Source: Pyrenopolyporus hunteri (taxonomy: Eukaryota > Ascomycota > Sordariomycetes > Xylariales > Hypoxylaceae). From it: DNA of 64,000 bases. Position 1 is the stretch's first letter; each line of letters begins with the position of its first letter. Below the pieces are notes generated by a model, which had not been told where the DNA came from, did no database searches, and worked only from the letters and a program-made list of their open reading frames with translations. The stretch lies in the NCBI GenBank assembly GCA_902806595.1, contig CADCXC010000012.1, forward strand, positions 186,001-250,000. Direction: 5' to 3'. Positions 45,617-57,790 of the stretch are shown here, in pieces. Both the position numbers and the translations under genes were made by a program.

Positions 45617-47435
45617 ATGACGCAACACACCTCCGATTTCCTGCGCCAGCGCAGTTCCAACTTGTCTCTCCGGGGCGATGCCGCGACAAACGCTTTGAGC
45701 GCGTCTCGATTGTCGAGCTTCGCAAACCCAGCTGACTTCGAGAGCCGGCCCACGGTGTCTGACGTCGAAAAGGCCTGTGTTATTGGCGAAATATCGAGCC
45801 ACGAGTTGGTATCCCTTTGCGACTCTTGCCTGCAGCGACTACCGAGAGAAAAGCGACCCCGTCAAATCGCCAATACCAGACACGACTCGAGCTTATGTTT
45901 CTCCTGCCGCATTCTGTCGCTGAAGCCGGAAGCCTTCACGGAGCCCTTCTGCAGATTTATGCAGGAAAATCCCACCGTGTTCCATGCTGTCGATTACTTC
46001 AAGAGCAAGATGCTTTCCCTCGGCTATACAGAGGTTGGTCTTCCGAGTCTTCTACTACCCCTTGGGCGATTAAACTAACTATCGGTATAAGCTCCCTGCA
46101 CGCGACGATTGGTCTGGCAAGCTCAAGGCCGGCGGCAAGTATTTCGTGACTCGAAACGGCACCTCCGTCATCGGCTTTACGGTCGGAAAGGCGTACAAAC
46201 CGGGCAATGGCGTGGCCATGGTCGCAGGCCACATCGACGCCTTGACCGCGAGACTCAAGCCCGTGAGCAAGAAGCCGACGAAGGCTGGCTACGTGCAGCT
46301 AGGCGTCGCTCCCTACGCCGGTGGCCTAAATGAAACGTGGTGGGATCGAGATCTTAGTATCGGCGGGAGAGTTATTGTACGAGACGAGTCCGGCAAGACC
46401 TCGAGTAGGCTTGTTAAACTTGATTGGCCTAGTAAGTCTTGCTGCAGGTCATAAATGCGTCCCCGATGCTGATTGGACATAGTTGCCCGTATACCGACGC
46501 TTGCCCCCCACTTTGGCGCCGGCATAATGGGCCAAGGTAACAAGGAGACTGAAGCGGTTCCAATTATCGGACTCGACAGTTCCGATGCCTCATCCGCGAA
46601 CGCTCAAGCAGTCGAGCCCGTTGGCCCAGCCGGATCGTTCGTGGCTACCCAGCCGCCGAGGCTCGTCCAGCTGATTTCGAAGCAATTAGGCATTAAAGAC
46701 CATTCGCAAATTGTGAATTGGGAATTGGAGCTCTTCGACCTTCAACCTGCTACTGTGGGTGGCATGGACAAGGAATTCATATTTGCTGGCCGAATCGACG
46801 ACAAGCTGTGCAGCTGGGCCGCTTTCCAGGGACTTTTGGCTTCCGAGTCGAACGATGACGACGGGATCATAAAATTGGTCGCGCTGTTCGATGATGAGGA
46901 GATTGGATCTCTTCTACGACAGGGCGCAAGAGGCAATTTCCTCCCATCTGTCATTGAGAGGGCCGTCGAGTCGCTATGCGGAGAAGGCAAAGCGTTTGGT
47001 CCGGGTGTCATTGGCCAAACGTACGCGCAATCGTTCCTCGTGTCGGCCGATGTCACCCATGCCGTAAACCCGAACTTCCTCTCCCGCTACCTAGAGGACC
47101 ACTCGCCTCGTCTTAACGTCGGGATCACGATCGCCGCGGATAGCAATGGCCACATGACCACGGATTCGGTGTCTACCGCGATTGTCACCAGGATTTGCGA
47201 GTTAAGCGACTGCACGCCGCAATTTTTCCAGATCCGGAACGACTCCCGAAGCGGTGGTACGGTCGGTCCTATGCTAAGCAGTGCCATGGGCGTCAGGGCT
47301 ATCGACGCAGGAATGGCTCAGCTCAGCATGCATTCGATCCGCGCTACATGCGGATCGCTAGATCCTGGCCTGGGCGTTAAATTCTTCAAGGGGTTTCTCG
47401 ACAAGTGGGAGAAGGTCGATGCTGAGTGGCATTAA
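45617..47435 (+). CDS. aspartyl aminopeptidase, peptidase family M18, with N-terminal CxxC extension (3 exons)
   Basis: Exons 45617-46033, 46092-46431 and 46483-47435; introns of 58 nt (donor GTTGGT, branch CTAAC) and 51 nt. Product 569 residues. The enzyme removes N-terminal Asp/Glu from peptides and is a dodecameric zinc protease (relatives: yeast Ape4/Lap4, human DNPEP). Candidate metal and catalytic residues are present: His186 and Asp188 (GHIDAL), Asp358 (RIDDK), Glu391/Glu392 (DDEEIGS), Asp442 (SADVTHA), His536 (MHSIRA). The core starts at LKPEAFTEPFCRFMQENPTV near residue 102. Before it lies an extension of about 100 residues with C68-x2-C71 and C94-x2-C97, a likely metal-binding pair. 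The frame is open further upstream to an ATG at 45452. The ATG at 45617 is preferred because the earlier part looks unstructured. Confidence 0.88.
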
Positions 47436-48691
47436 AGGGAGCTCGGTCCAAGGTCTGTTATTATCTAAAGGTCATTTATTTGCAATGCATCGATGTCCAT
47501 CCAGTAGTTCGAGTGACGAGGACCGGGTTTTGGCATATCTGGGGTAATAGATTGGAGTAGAATGGGATGTAGCTTAGAGGATTTCCCACTAGACGGTGCG
47601 GTATATGTAGCATCTACAGATAGCTTGTACCAGTATTAAGGAAACATGGGTTAAGCAAGTCTGATCACAATATTTAATGATTTGTTACTGGTGTAAGCAA
47701 TGTTAAGAAAATACTAGCAATCGCCACCTGCTCGATACATGAGGTAGGTACCAGAGCATGCAGATGCAGACGCAGAATGATGCAATGAAACGCCAACCCG
47801 GACCCATGACGGCACTACCGTAGCTTAGGTAGGTAGGTACCTGCTTTAGACTTCCGAGTTCTCGGAGCTCGTTTAGAGCAAGAGCACGCGACCGTCGTAT
47901 GATTAAACTTGTTTAGATTATAGGAGCTAAGATGTATATAGTTCTATGTAGATGATAATAGGGGGGTATAAACGGGTAACTAATCGAAGAGGCAAGAAAC
48001 ATTTAAGCAGCTAAGTGATGACGTGTTAGCCAGCTAAAACACAGCAGAAGAAGCCAAGGAATTGAGAGCTATTATTGGCTAATTTTTTTTTAATTCTTTT
48101 TTTAACTGGCTTCCAGCTTCCGACTTCCACCAGACCAACCTTTCCTTCGCCTAATACATAATAATGACTTATACGATTGACTCCCACAATGCTCCTTCAC
48201 CGTTGCCTTCTCTCTACTTGTTCAAAATGTGCATATTTTTATAATTTGGTTTAATAACATTTACATACGTGTACATACATAATCAAGTATTAATTTGGCG
48301 ACACCGCTCTAAATATATCTTTTCTTCCGCTCGTACATACAAGACGTAGCCTCGAGGCAGACCGCTGAGGCTGTGCTTCGGACTATAGATACCTTTTTCT
48401 TCTAGCGCCGGCGAACTCTAGAGCTTAGCTATTTTTTTTTTTTTTTTTTTTACCCTTCTCGATAATCTAAGGAAGAAATCTTTAGGGGATAAGCTTCCTC
48501 GGATGGGTTTCGGGCACACAATTAAACCTTCGTCGCTCTTTTCCCACGCCACCGAAGGCACCCGCCGTTTTACCCTTGATACAATTGTACATATCGCCGC
48601 TACGGAGAAGCCATACGGACTTCACTCAGCGACGTTATTTAGATCCTTACCCGTTAACGACGAGAATATCGAGAGGCATTCGTGACGAGCC
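47436..48691. other. intergenic region, M18 peptidase / PAF-acetylhydrolase
   Basis: 1.26 kb. It has TAGG runs near 47826-47842, T homopolymers near 48085 and 48431-48450, and a 60-codon upstream open frame (48503-48685) ending 6 nt before the next gene's ATG. Nothing else seen. Confidence 0.5.
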
Positions 48692-50622
48692 ATGGCCCAA
48701 CCGGCGAACCCCTCGACCACCGACAAGTGGAGCGCTCTGCTGTCACGATTAAACCCGATCCCAAGTTTCGCCGAGTACACCGGCCCCTACAAAGTCGGCA
48801 CCGTCGATGTCGAGATCCCCGTCTCGGAGCTCGAGTCTCCCGCCCCGGCACCAGATAACGCTGCCGACATAGAGACGGTCCAGTTTCGAATATTCTACCC
48901 TACGCACCCGGACGCCCAGGGCAAACGCATTACGTGGCTGCCCGCCCCACAGAGGGAACATCTATCCGCCTACATACAGTTCCTAGGGATAGGGCAAATG
49001 CTGGCGGAGGCTATTTCGTAAGTCCGCCGCTTCGCTATTGCGGCCGTTGAACGTACGGCTTACGCGGGAACTCGCAACCTAGCTTCCTCCCCCGACACCT
49101 GCACTACACGACGATCCCCGTGGTCAAGAACGCGCCGGTCCTCGAGCCCAACACCCCGAGCGGGCGGTGGCCCACGGCGATCTTCTCGCACGGGCTCGGC
49201 GGGAGCCGCAACGCGTACTCGCAGTTCGTCGGGTCCCTGGCGTCGCACGGCGTCGTGGTCGTGTGCCCGGAGCACCGGGACGGCAGCGCCGTCGTGTCGT
49301 ACGTCCGGATCCCGTCGCAGCAGGACCGGTACTTCGTGCGCAGCACCCGCCGCGCCGTGCCCTACCGCCGCATCGCCCACGACGCCACCGACGAGGTCTA
49401 CGCCCTGCGCAACGACCAGCTCCGCGTCCGGCTGTGGGAGATGGGGCTGGCGCACGAGGCCGTCCTGGGCATCGACAAGGGCGCCGCTCTGACCAACCTG
49501 AACAAGAGCACCCCCTCGCTCGCCCCGTTCGTCGGCAAGCTGCACGTGCACGAGCCCGGCAGCATTATCTTCGCCGGGCACAGCTTCGGCTCCGCCACCG
49601 TGGTGCAGTTCCTCAAATCCGTCTTCTACGCCGGCCGCCCCGAGCTCGAGGCCATGCCCGAGCCGCTCTACACGCCGTCCCCCGAGTCTTCCATCCGGAA
49701 GCAGATCACCCCGCGCAACCCGACCATCCTGCTCGATATGTGGTGTTTCCCGCTCCTAGCGCCGACCACCAAACCCTTATTCAACCTCCCCCTACCCGTG
49801 TACGCCACCTCTCCCTCTCCCTCCAACCCCTCCTCCCCAACATCACCCCAACCGGCACCAAACCACACGCCCCTCCTCGCCATCGAATCCTCCGACTTCT
49901 TCCACTGGACGGAGCACCTGCACGCGACCGCGCGCGTCCTCTCGCCGCGGCCGTCCTCGCGGCGCGTGGGCGCCGGCGCGTTCCTCGAGGGCGACGCGGG
50001 GCGCGCGGGGGGGCGCCGGGCCGGGCCGCACGTGTACTACGTGGCGCGCTCGGCGCACCTGTCGCAGTCCGACTTCGGCGTGCTCTTCCCGCGCCTCACG
50101 CGCCGCGTCTTCGGCTCCGAGGACCCCGCCCGCGCCCTGCGGCTCAACCGCCGCGCCGCCCTGCAGTTCCTCCGGGAGGCCGGCGTCCCGGTCGCGAGGA
50201 CGTGGGTCGGCGACTTGGTCGACGGGGCGGTGCTGGCGGGGGGTCGGGGGAAGGTTGTTGGTAGCGATGGCGAGGGCGAGGGCGAGGAGGAAAGCGGGAG
50301 CGAGGGTGAGGGTGGAAATGCTAGTGGTCGGATAAGCGAGGTTGGAAGCGGCGGCGAGGACGACGGGATCCACGACGACAAGGCGATCCTGGACCGCGGC
50401 GAGCACGGGGTCGTGGACGCGTGGCACTGGATTGATATCGTGGGCATGGGCGAGGTGATCGACGACGACGGCGCGGTTAGCACGGGCGATCGGGTCGCGG
50501 AGCGGCGGGAGCCGGCTATGGCGGACGTGGTCGAGCCGCGTGTCCCGGCGGAAGACGCGGTGGCGGCGGCGGCAACGGCGGCGGCGGAGAAACCTGCTGA
50601 GGCCACGGTTGCGACTGCGTGA
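48692..50622 (+). CDS. PAF-acetylhydrolase family phospholipase A2-like protein (2 exons)
   Basis: Exons 48692-49017 and 49083-50622, with a 65-nt intron (GTAAGT...CTAG) joining EAIS to FLPRHLHYTTIPV in phase 2; product 621 residues. Start context GCCATGG is good. The alpha/beta hydrolase core shows FSHGLGGSRNAYSQF (oxyanion region), VVCPEHRDGSAV, and the nucleophile elbow GHSFGS with Ser276. A late RSAHLSQSDFGVLFPRL segment probably carries the catalytic His. This matches fungal group VII phospholipase A2/PAF acetylhydrolase (plasma-type). Such enzymes hydrolyse short or oxidised sn-2 acyl groups of phospholipids. No signal peptide is seen. The 3' third is very GC-rich and encodes an acidic Gly/Glu repeat (GEGEGEEESGSEGEGG) and an Ala-rich end, which may be poorly conserved. 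Confidence 0.88.
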
Positions 50623-51604
50623 GGGGGCCTATTCGGAGCGGCAGCGTTGGGTTGGGTTCGGGGGATTCCCGCCCCTTTCTTTTCGCCCCTTTGGCTCTTT
50701 TCTTTGTCCTAGCTGGAGGGGAACGGTAGGGGCAACACCCGACTGGGTAAAAGGGGTTGATAGATAGACTTGGGACTGATTAATTTGGGCGCCCGGGGGG
50801 GTTCGCTCAAGGCAAGGCAAGGCGTATTAAGAGGGAACGGCGGTAATAAACGGATACATCACGCTGTGCCAAAATGGTTCTTAATGATCGGATACGCGGT
50901 AATTGGTGAATAGGAAGCTTAGATATAATACCTGATGCTATGTCTACATGAGAACATTAGATGGAGATAATGCCGGTGGGTTTGGCGGTATGTATAGATA
51001 CTGGTTCGGCGTGTTAAGGCATCGCCTAATGCGAGGTTATATTCAGTTGCGTCGTCTCGGAAGTGCCAATTTGTCGGCGTCCTTAGTTTTATGGTCGCAT
51101 TGTTAGACATCTCGGCGACTCCTATTGCGAAGCTCGCCAGGGCTTATGGAGCTATAGTATCGTATTTTAGCCCGAAGAAAGGTTATCAAGTTAGAAAATG
51201 AGATTCCATCCGTCGTACATTCGTCGGGTTCCGAGTGTGAATCTCCTAGACTCTGATATACCAGTACAAGATGTGTAGCTACCTACCTAGGTAGGTATGT
51301 AATCGGAAAATGATATAGTTCGGCTTACTATCTGCGTATGCTTCCGGCCTGGTTAGCTCAGGAGTCCCGTATGGTCCCAAAGTCATTTCCTTCGCCGTAC
51401 AGTTGGCCTCATGATAGGTATTTCTATTAGACTTGTTTGACACGACGTGCAGCTCCTTGCCCGTCCCGCTTGTTCAATAGAATCGACTTCCCAACTCGAC
51501 CTGAACCAATATCTATACGCAGAAACGCATTTAGAAAACTGAAACACCAGGTCCATAATGGTTTCATTCCTCAGTACTCACGTAGCCTCGTCGCGGTTTT
51601 ACTT
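50623..51604. other. intergenic region, mostly empty
   Basis: About 1 kb. On the minus strand a 46-codon frame (51567-51427) reads IDIGSGRVGKSILLNKRDGQ and includes a Walker A-like G-S-G-R-V-G-K-S. It could be an exon or relic but is not accepted as a gene. CCTAGGTAGG words occur near 51285-51297. Confidence 0.4.
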
Positions 51605-51892
51605 CTAGAATTCGGAAGCGTCTATCCGCATGGAAGCATTGTGAGCTGAAGCTTCCCCGACACCCATGTTTATTCGTTTCTCATCTTCTGCGTATACCCA
51701 ATCGACATCGAATCCGCGCCCCCCTAATATCTGTTCCCACATCCATTGCATGTCCACACTTTTAGCGAATATGTCTGATACCGTTTCGCCTTTATGGCTG
51801 TCGAAAATGGAGTCTGGGCTCTCGGCTATCTTCCTTGATATAGCGTGTTTGAAGAGCCGCAGTCGATAGGCATCATGGGGAAGTATATCCAT
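51605..51892 (-). CDS. small hypothetical protein at the border of the AT-rich tract
   Basis: A frame of 95 codons from ATG to TAG; not recognised. The translation looks protein-like (LRLFKHAISRKIAESPDSIF, then DIFAKSVDMQWMWEQILGGR and GFDVDWVYAEDEKRINMGVG) with normal composition. It begins only about 100 bp from the hypermutated tract, so it may be a surviving piece of a longer gene or have further exons on its 3' side, where a P-loop-like frame lies at 51567-51427. I could not find a clean intron joining them. Confidence 0.4.
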   Translation of the reverse strand: MDILPHDAYRLRLFKHAISRKIAESPDSIFDSHKGETVSDIFAKSVDMQWMWEQILGGRGFDVDWVYAEDEKRINMGVGEASAHNASMRIDASEF

Positions 51893-52203
51893 GCCCTGTT
51901 GGAGACTTGTATTTATACTGCGGTAGATGTATATTATTAATCGGGCCGCCCACGCTAAGGGGAAATCCGACCCTGGTCGAAGTCCAGAGAACCGTTAAAC
52001 CGCCATTTATTTTTATTTTATCGTACTGTTTGACATATAATGCGACATATCGTATATGGTTAACTGTAATTAACTAGACTTTTTTAACGGGTATTTATTC
52101 GCGTATATTATTATAAATAACTTTAAATTACTTAATTATTTTAAAATTATTTATTTACGATAAATTTTAATTTTAAGTTAATTTCGACATTTTAATAAAA
52201 ATA

Positions 52204-52357
52204 ATTAAATATATTAAATAAATAAAAAATTATTAATTAATAATCGATTAATTATTATACGATTATATAATAAAAAATATAAAATAAATAAAATAAATTA
52301 AATTATATATATATAAAAATTATAAACGGTTTAATTTTATATTAATCGATAAATATA
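52204..52357 (+). repeat. dispersed ~280 bp repeat, copy 1, left half
   Basis: It matches copy 2 (60861-61141) in order: TAAATAAATAAAAAAT, TAATCGATTAATTA, then TTAATTTTATATTAATCGAT and AAATATA. It is interrupted at 52366 by the 804 bp foldback element and resumes at 53170. Confidence 0.65.
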
Positions 52358-52365
52358 TTATTTTT

Positions 52366-53169
52366 AAAAATTAATATTCGTATTATTTATTTTTAATATC
52401 GAGTTTTTATTCGTATTATTAATATAAAAAGTATATTTTTTATTTTTTATTCGACTTTATTAATATATTTTTATATAAAAATGTAGTAAATTAGATAATT
52501 TTTTCGAAAACGGGTACGTTTTTTAATTAAATTTCTTATATATATTAAATTATATATAATTTTTATTATAAATTTTATTATAAATTTTATTATATTTTAT
52601 TTATTTTAAAGATATAAAATATAAAAATTATATCGTTAATTTCGCGTTAATTAAAATTTTCTTATAATATAGGTTTCGTATCGATATATATTTTAATTTA
52701 AAAGTTATTTAAATATATATTTAATTTTATACGGGTGTTAAAAATGTAAATATTAATTCGAGGTAATTATATAATCCTTTTTTACGGTCGTATATTTTTT
52801 TAATATTTTTTAACGCTTTTAAATATTTTTATAAAATTAATTTTATATTTAAATAATTTTTAATATAGGGTATATATCGATATAAAATTTATATTATTAA
52901 AAAGCTTTAATTAACGCGAAATTAGCGATATAATTTTTATATTTTACATTTTTAAAATAGGTGGGATATAAAAATATATATAATGGTATATATAATAGGA
53001 GTTATATGTAATTAAATTAATTAAAAAAGGGTATAAAGTATATATTATATATTAATACGATTATATATAAATTTATATGTAGGGTTATTAAATATAATAT
53101 GTATTTTAATGTATTAATAATGTAGATAAGGTTCGATATTAAAAATAAATAATACGAATATTAATTTTT
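52366..53169. mobile_element. 804 bp foldback transposable element nested in a repeat
   Basis: The terminal inverted repeats are identical over 37 bp (52366-52402 and 53133-53169), beginning AAAAATTAATATTCG. The element is flanked by a perfect 8 bp direct repeat TTATTTTT (52358-52365 and 53170-53177). Inner parts also pair, for example TTATATCGTTAATTTCGCG near 52627-52645 with its near-complement around 52915-52935, so almost the whole element folds back on itself. Removing it and one TTATTTTT copy restores continuity with the related repeat at 60.9-61.1 kb. An 8 bp duplication fits hAT-type insertion. No coding frame remains. Confidence 0.8.
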
Positions 53170-53290
53170 TTATTTTTAAAAATTATATTTTAAATGTTTA
53201 TTACGTAAAACGACGAAATATTTAATAAAAGTATATTTATTATTATTATCGTTACGATAAATATTTTAATATAAAGTTATATTATTATAA
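53170..53290 (+). repeat. dispersed ~280 bp repeat, copy 1, right half
   Basis: It continues copy 1 after the foldback insertion: TTATATTTTAAATG, TTTATTACGTAAAACGACG, TATTATTATTATCGTTACG and ending GTTATATTATTATAA, all matching copy 2 at 61030-61141. Confidence 0.65.
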
Positions 53291-56200
53291 AATATATATT
53301 AATTATATAATTATTATAAATATTTATTTATAAATAAAAAAAATAATTTTTATAAATATTAAACGGTTATTTAATAAAATTAAATAATTAATAATAAAAT
53401 ATACGATAATTTTATCGTTTTATTAAATATATTTAATATAAATTAAATTTTATTTTTATAAATTATAATTCGCGTTTTTTTTTTTTTTTTATTTTTTACG
53501 AAGTTAATAAATTAAAATTTTATATAATGTAAAAAATAATTTTTTTATTATACGAAAACTTTTAAATAATTAATTAAATTATCGAATTAAATATATATAA
53601 AAAATATATAAAAAATATATATTTTACGAATATAATTTTATAAATTTAAATAAATATAACGTTAAATATTTACGATTAACTTTTAATATTTAAATTTTTT
53701 AATTTAATCGATAATATTAAATAATTAAATTTTAATGTTTTTAATTATTTAAAAAATAAAACTCGAAATAAATCGCGATTTTTTAACGCGTATAAATATT
53801 AAAAACGAATTAAAAATAATTTTAAATACGTTATTTATTTATATATATTTTTTATTATTTATTATAAATAATTAAAATAATTATTTTATATTAATAAATT
53901 AATATATATTATGTTTAAATAAATATTTATTATTATTATAATTATAATAATATTTAACGTAAATATCGTAAAAATAATTAAATAAAACGATATAATATTA
54001 AAAAAAGTTTTAATTTATTTTATAATTTACGTAAATATATTTTCGTAATAAAATAATATTAATTATCGTTATATATATAATTAAAGTTTATTAATAAATA
54101 TATTTAATTTAAAAAACGTAAAAATTTACCTTCGAAATTAATAATCGATAATTAAAATTATATTAATTTTAACTTTCGAAAACGGCGGCTTCGATTATAA
54201 TTATAATTATTAAAAATAATAATTTATTTTAATTTAAATTAATAAATAAAACATTATAAATAAATTATTTTAAAAGTAAAAGTTATGTAAAATTAAATAT
54301 ATTTTTAAATTTCGAATTATTTTTATTATTATTTTATTTACGAGGGTTTTTTTAATTCGCGTTAAAATTTAAATAATAAAATCGGTTAAAAAAACATTAT
54401 TAATTATTTTTAACCGTTTGTTATCGTCGTCGATAAAAAAAATAATCGATTATATAAATTTTAAAAAAATTTTTTTTTTTTTTTTTAAATTTTAATTAAA
54501 GGATTTTACTTAATTTTAATTAAATTTACGTTTATTAATAAAGTTAAATACTTTTAATTCGATTATTACGGAGTTAATAAGTTCGTTATTTTATTTAAAA
54601 ATAACGATATTTTATTTTCGAAAATAAATATTTTATATTAAAATAATTTATTATCGATTTAATTTATTCGAAAATTTTTTAAAAACGAGTATAATAAAAT
54701 ATTCGAAAATTAATAATTTATAAAAAATAATTAAAAAATAAATATAATATATAAAATTAAAGTTTTATAAAAATAAAAATAAACGTTTAATATTAATAAT
54801 CGAAGTTAATATATATATATACGTTAAAAGAAAATAATTACGTAATTTATCTTTAAAATTACGTTTATTTACGTAGATTTTTTAACGTTAATTAAACATT
54901 AATATAAAATAATATACTTTTCGAAAAAAAAAGTTAAATTATTTAAAAAATTTAAAATTACGCGTTAATTTTCGATTAATATTACGTACGATTATAAAAT
55001 TTAATAAATATTTATATTTTTTAATTAAATTAATAAAAATTACTTAAATATTTATTAATTAATATTTAATTTTATCGGGTTTTTTAAAAAAAAATTTTAA
55101 ATTAATTATAAATGTAACTTTAAAAAGTATAATAAAATAAAAATAAAAAAAAAAAAAAAGAAGATAATTTAATTACGAAAAAATAATTTATAATTTATAA
55201 CATTTTTAAATTAACGTAAAAAAGGAATTAATAAAAATTACGAATTATTAATAAAACGTTAATATTATATGAGTCGTATAAATAATAATATAATATTAAA
55301 TGCGATATTATTTTTCGTTAATATAAAATGCGGTTATCGTTTAAACGAAAAATTATTAATTTTATTAATTTAAAGGTTTTAAACGGCGTTAAAAATTTTA
55401 CTTTATAAAACGTTAAATAATTTTATAATGATTTTATTAATATTAAAAGTTTCGAATATTTATTTATATATTTAAATATCGTATAATATAAATAATATTT
55501 AATAAGAAAATAACTACGTATAATAATAAATATTTATAATAATTTCGGTGTATATAAATCCGTAAAAAAGTAAAAAATGATAATTTTTATAAACGAAAAA
55601 ACGGGGAAGTATTTAATTTACTTTAATATTTATCGGGAAATTATTTACTTAAATAAGTATTTAATTTATTAAATAACGTTTTAACGAATATTTTATTTAT
55701 ATTATTATTTAAATAATATAAATATCGATAATTTTTATTATTTATTTTTTTATTATTAATTTTTTTTCGAATTTAATTACTTTATATAAAAGTCGAATTA
55801 ATAATTTATTATATTTGTAAAGTTTATTTTCGTAATAATAATATTTTTATTAATTAAATATATTTACGAAAATATATAATTCGCGTTTTCGATGACGATA
55901 TTTTTTTTTCGTTTTAATATAATTTAAATATATATATTAATTATCTTTCGAAAAATATTGTTATTATATTTTTTATTTTCGTATAATTCGAATATTAATT
56001 ATTTCCTTAAAGATATTATTATTATATTACCGATTATAAAAGGGAGCGACGAAAAAACGATAAATAATATACGTATAATTTAATATTTAATAATATAATA
56101 TTTAACGAATAAAAAATCGAATAAAAAAAATAATATCGTTAAATTAATCGTCCCTTAAATTAATAAACGACTTAATAAAATATAATATTATAAAACTTTA

Positions 56201-57633
56201 TATTTAAACATTTTAATCGAATAATTTATTCGAATAATAATATTTTATTAATAATATTAAATATATATTAAAAAACTTATTTTAAAATTATTTATTTTAT
56301 TAATAATTTATTTAAATTAATATTTTTTTTATTTATATCGATACGAAATTCGTATTATTTTAATTATATTTTACGATAATATTAAAAAAAACTTAAAATT
56401 TAAATATCGAATTAAAAAGTTATTAATATATTATCGGTTTATAATATTTTAAATTTATTTAATTATTTAATTAAAACGTATTAAAATCGTTATTTTATAA
56501 ATAATCGATAAATAAAACGTCGATAAAAATAAATATAATATTAATATAACGTTGCGATTTCGCGTATCGTATATCGATATAATTTTTTTAAATATTTTAA
56601 TATTAAAAATATAAGTCGATATTTTAACGAATTAATTTTATTAATATAAATAATAAATATTATTTATTTTTATTTTAAAAAGTTAATTATTAATCGTAAT
56701 ATAAATAAATATAATTATTAAACGTTTAAAAAATCGAATTTATCGATTAACGTTTTTTTTTAAAATAAAATTAACGTTTAATTATTCGATTAATATAAAA
56801 TGTTTTCGAAAAATAAATTTAAAATTCGAAAAGTTTAAAACGTTATCGAATTTATTTTATTGATTTTTTTTTAATAAATAATTAAACGATCGGCGTTTAA
56901 CTTTTATTATTTATTATATGTAAATAAATAAATATTAAATAATAATTTTAATAAAAAACGGTGATATGTAATTATTAATTTTTTATAATAATTTCTTTTA
57001 ATTTATATTATAAACCCGTGGCTTTATATTAAAAAGTCGCGAATTAAAAAATATACGATAAAATTAATAGATTTTATAAATTATATATAATAAATGTATT
57101 TATATCGTTAATTCGAATTACGTATACGAAGTTATTAATAAAATTAATTTTATTAATTAATAAAAAATAATATTAAAAAAAAGAAAATAATAATCGATTA
57201 TCGTGTAATTTAATAAATAAAACCTTTAAAAATATAAAAGATAATTTTAATTTAAAATATAAATAAAAGTTTAATAATTTAATATATATTATATAAATTT
57301 AATTCATTTATATAAATTATTATTAAAGTCGCGAAATAATAATTACGATAATAATCGTATTTTTAATTTAATATTTCTTTTATTTTACTTTTTAATAACT
57401 TTTTATTTATTTTCGTTTAAAATCTTTTCGTATAATAAAACCGCTTTAAATATCGTTATTATATCGGTTAATAACGTTTTATTTTAAACGGTAAAACGTA
57501 TCGTTTCGATTAAATTTTAAAAAATCGAAACTTTTATTTTATTACCTCGTAATTAACGTAATTACTTTATTACTCGATTTATTATATTATAAGTTATTTC
57601 GTAAAATATTTAATATTAAAAAAAGGCTTATAT

Positions 57634-57790
57634 ACGGCGAAAATATTATTAATAAAAAAATGTAATAAAAATTAACGTATTCGAATTCGATAAAATAATT
57701 ATATTCGAAGGTAAACGGCGAAAATATTATTAATGGAAAAATGTAAAAAAAATTAACGTATTCGAATTCGATAAAATAATCGTATTCGAA
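57634..57790. repeat. 81-bp tandem duplication inside the AT tract
   Basis: Two head-to-tail copies starting ACGGCGAAAATATTATTAAT at 57634 and 57715, each containing ACGTATTCGAATTCGATAAA, differing at only a few positions. The period is a multiple of three. Confidence 0.8.

Noticed and set aside
49060..50606. Long antisense frames of 170-195 codons opposite the PAF-acetylhydrolase gene
   Set aside because: Shadows of a very GC-rich coding exon. The sense frame carries the catalytic motifs.
51345..51375. tRNA-like A-box CTGGTTAGCTCAGG
   Set aside because: No B box follows within tRNA distance.
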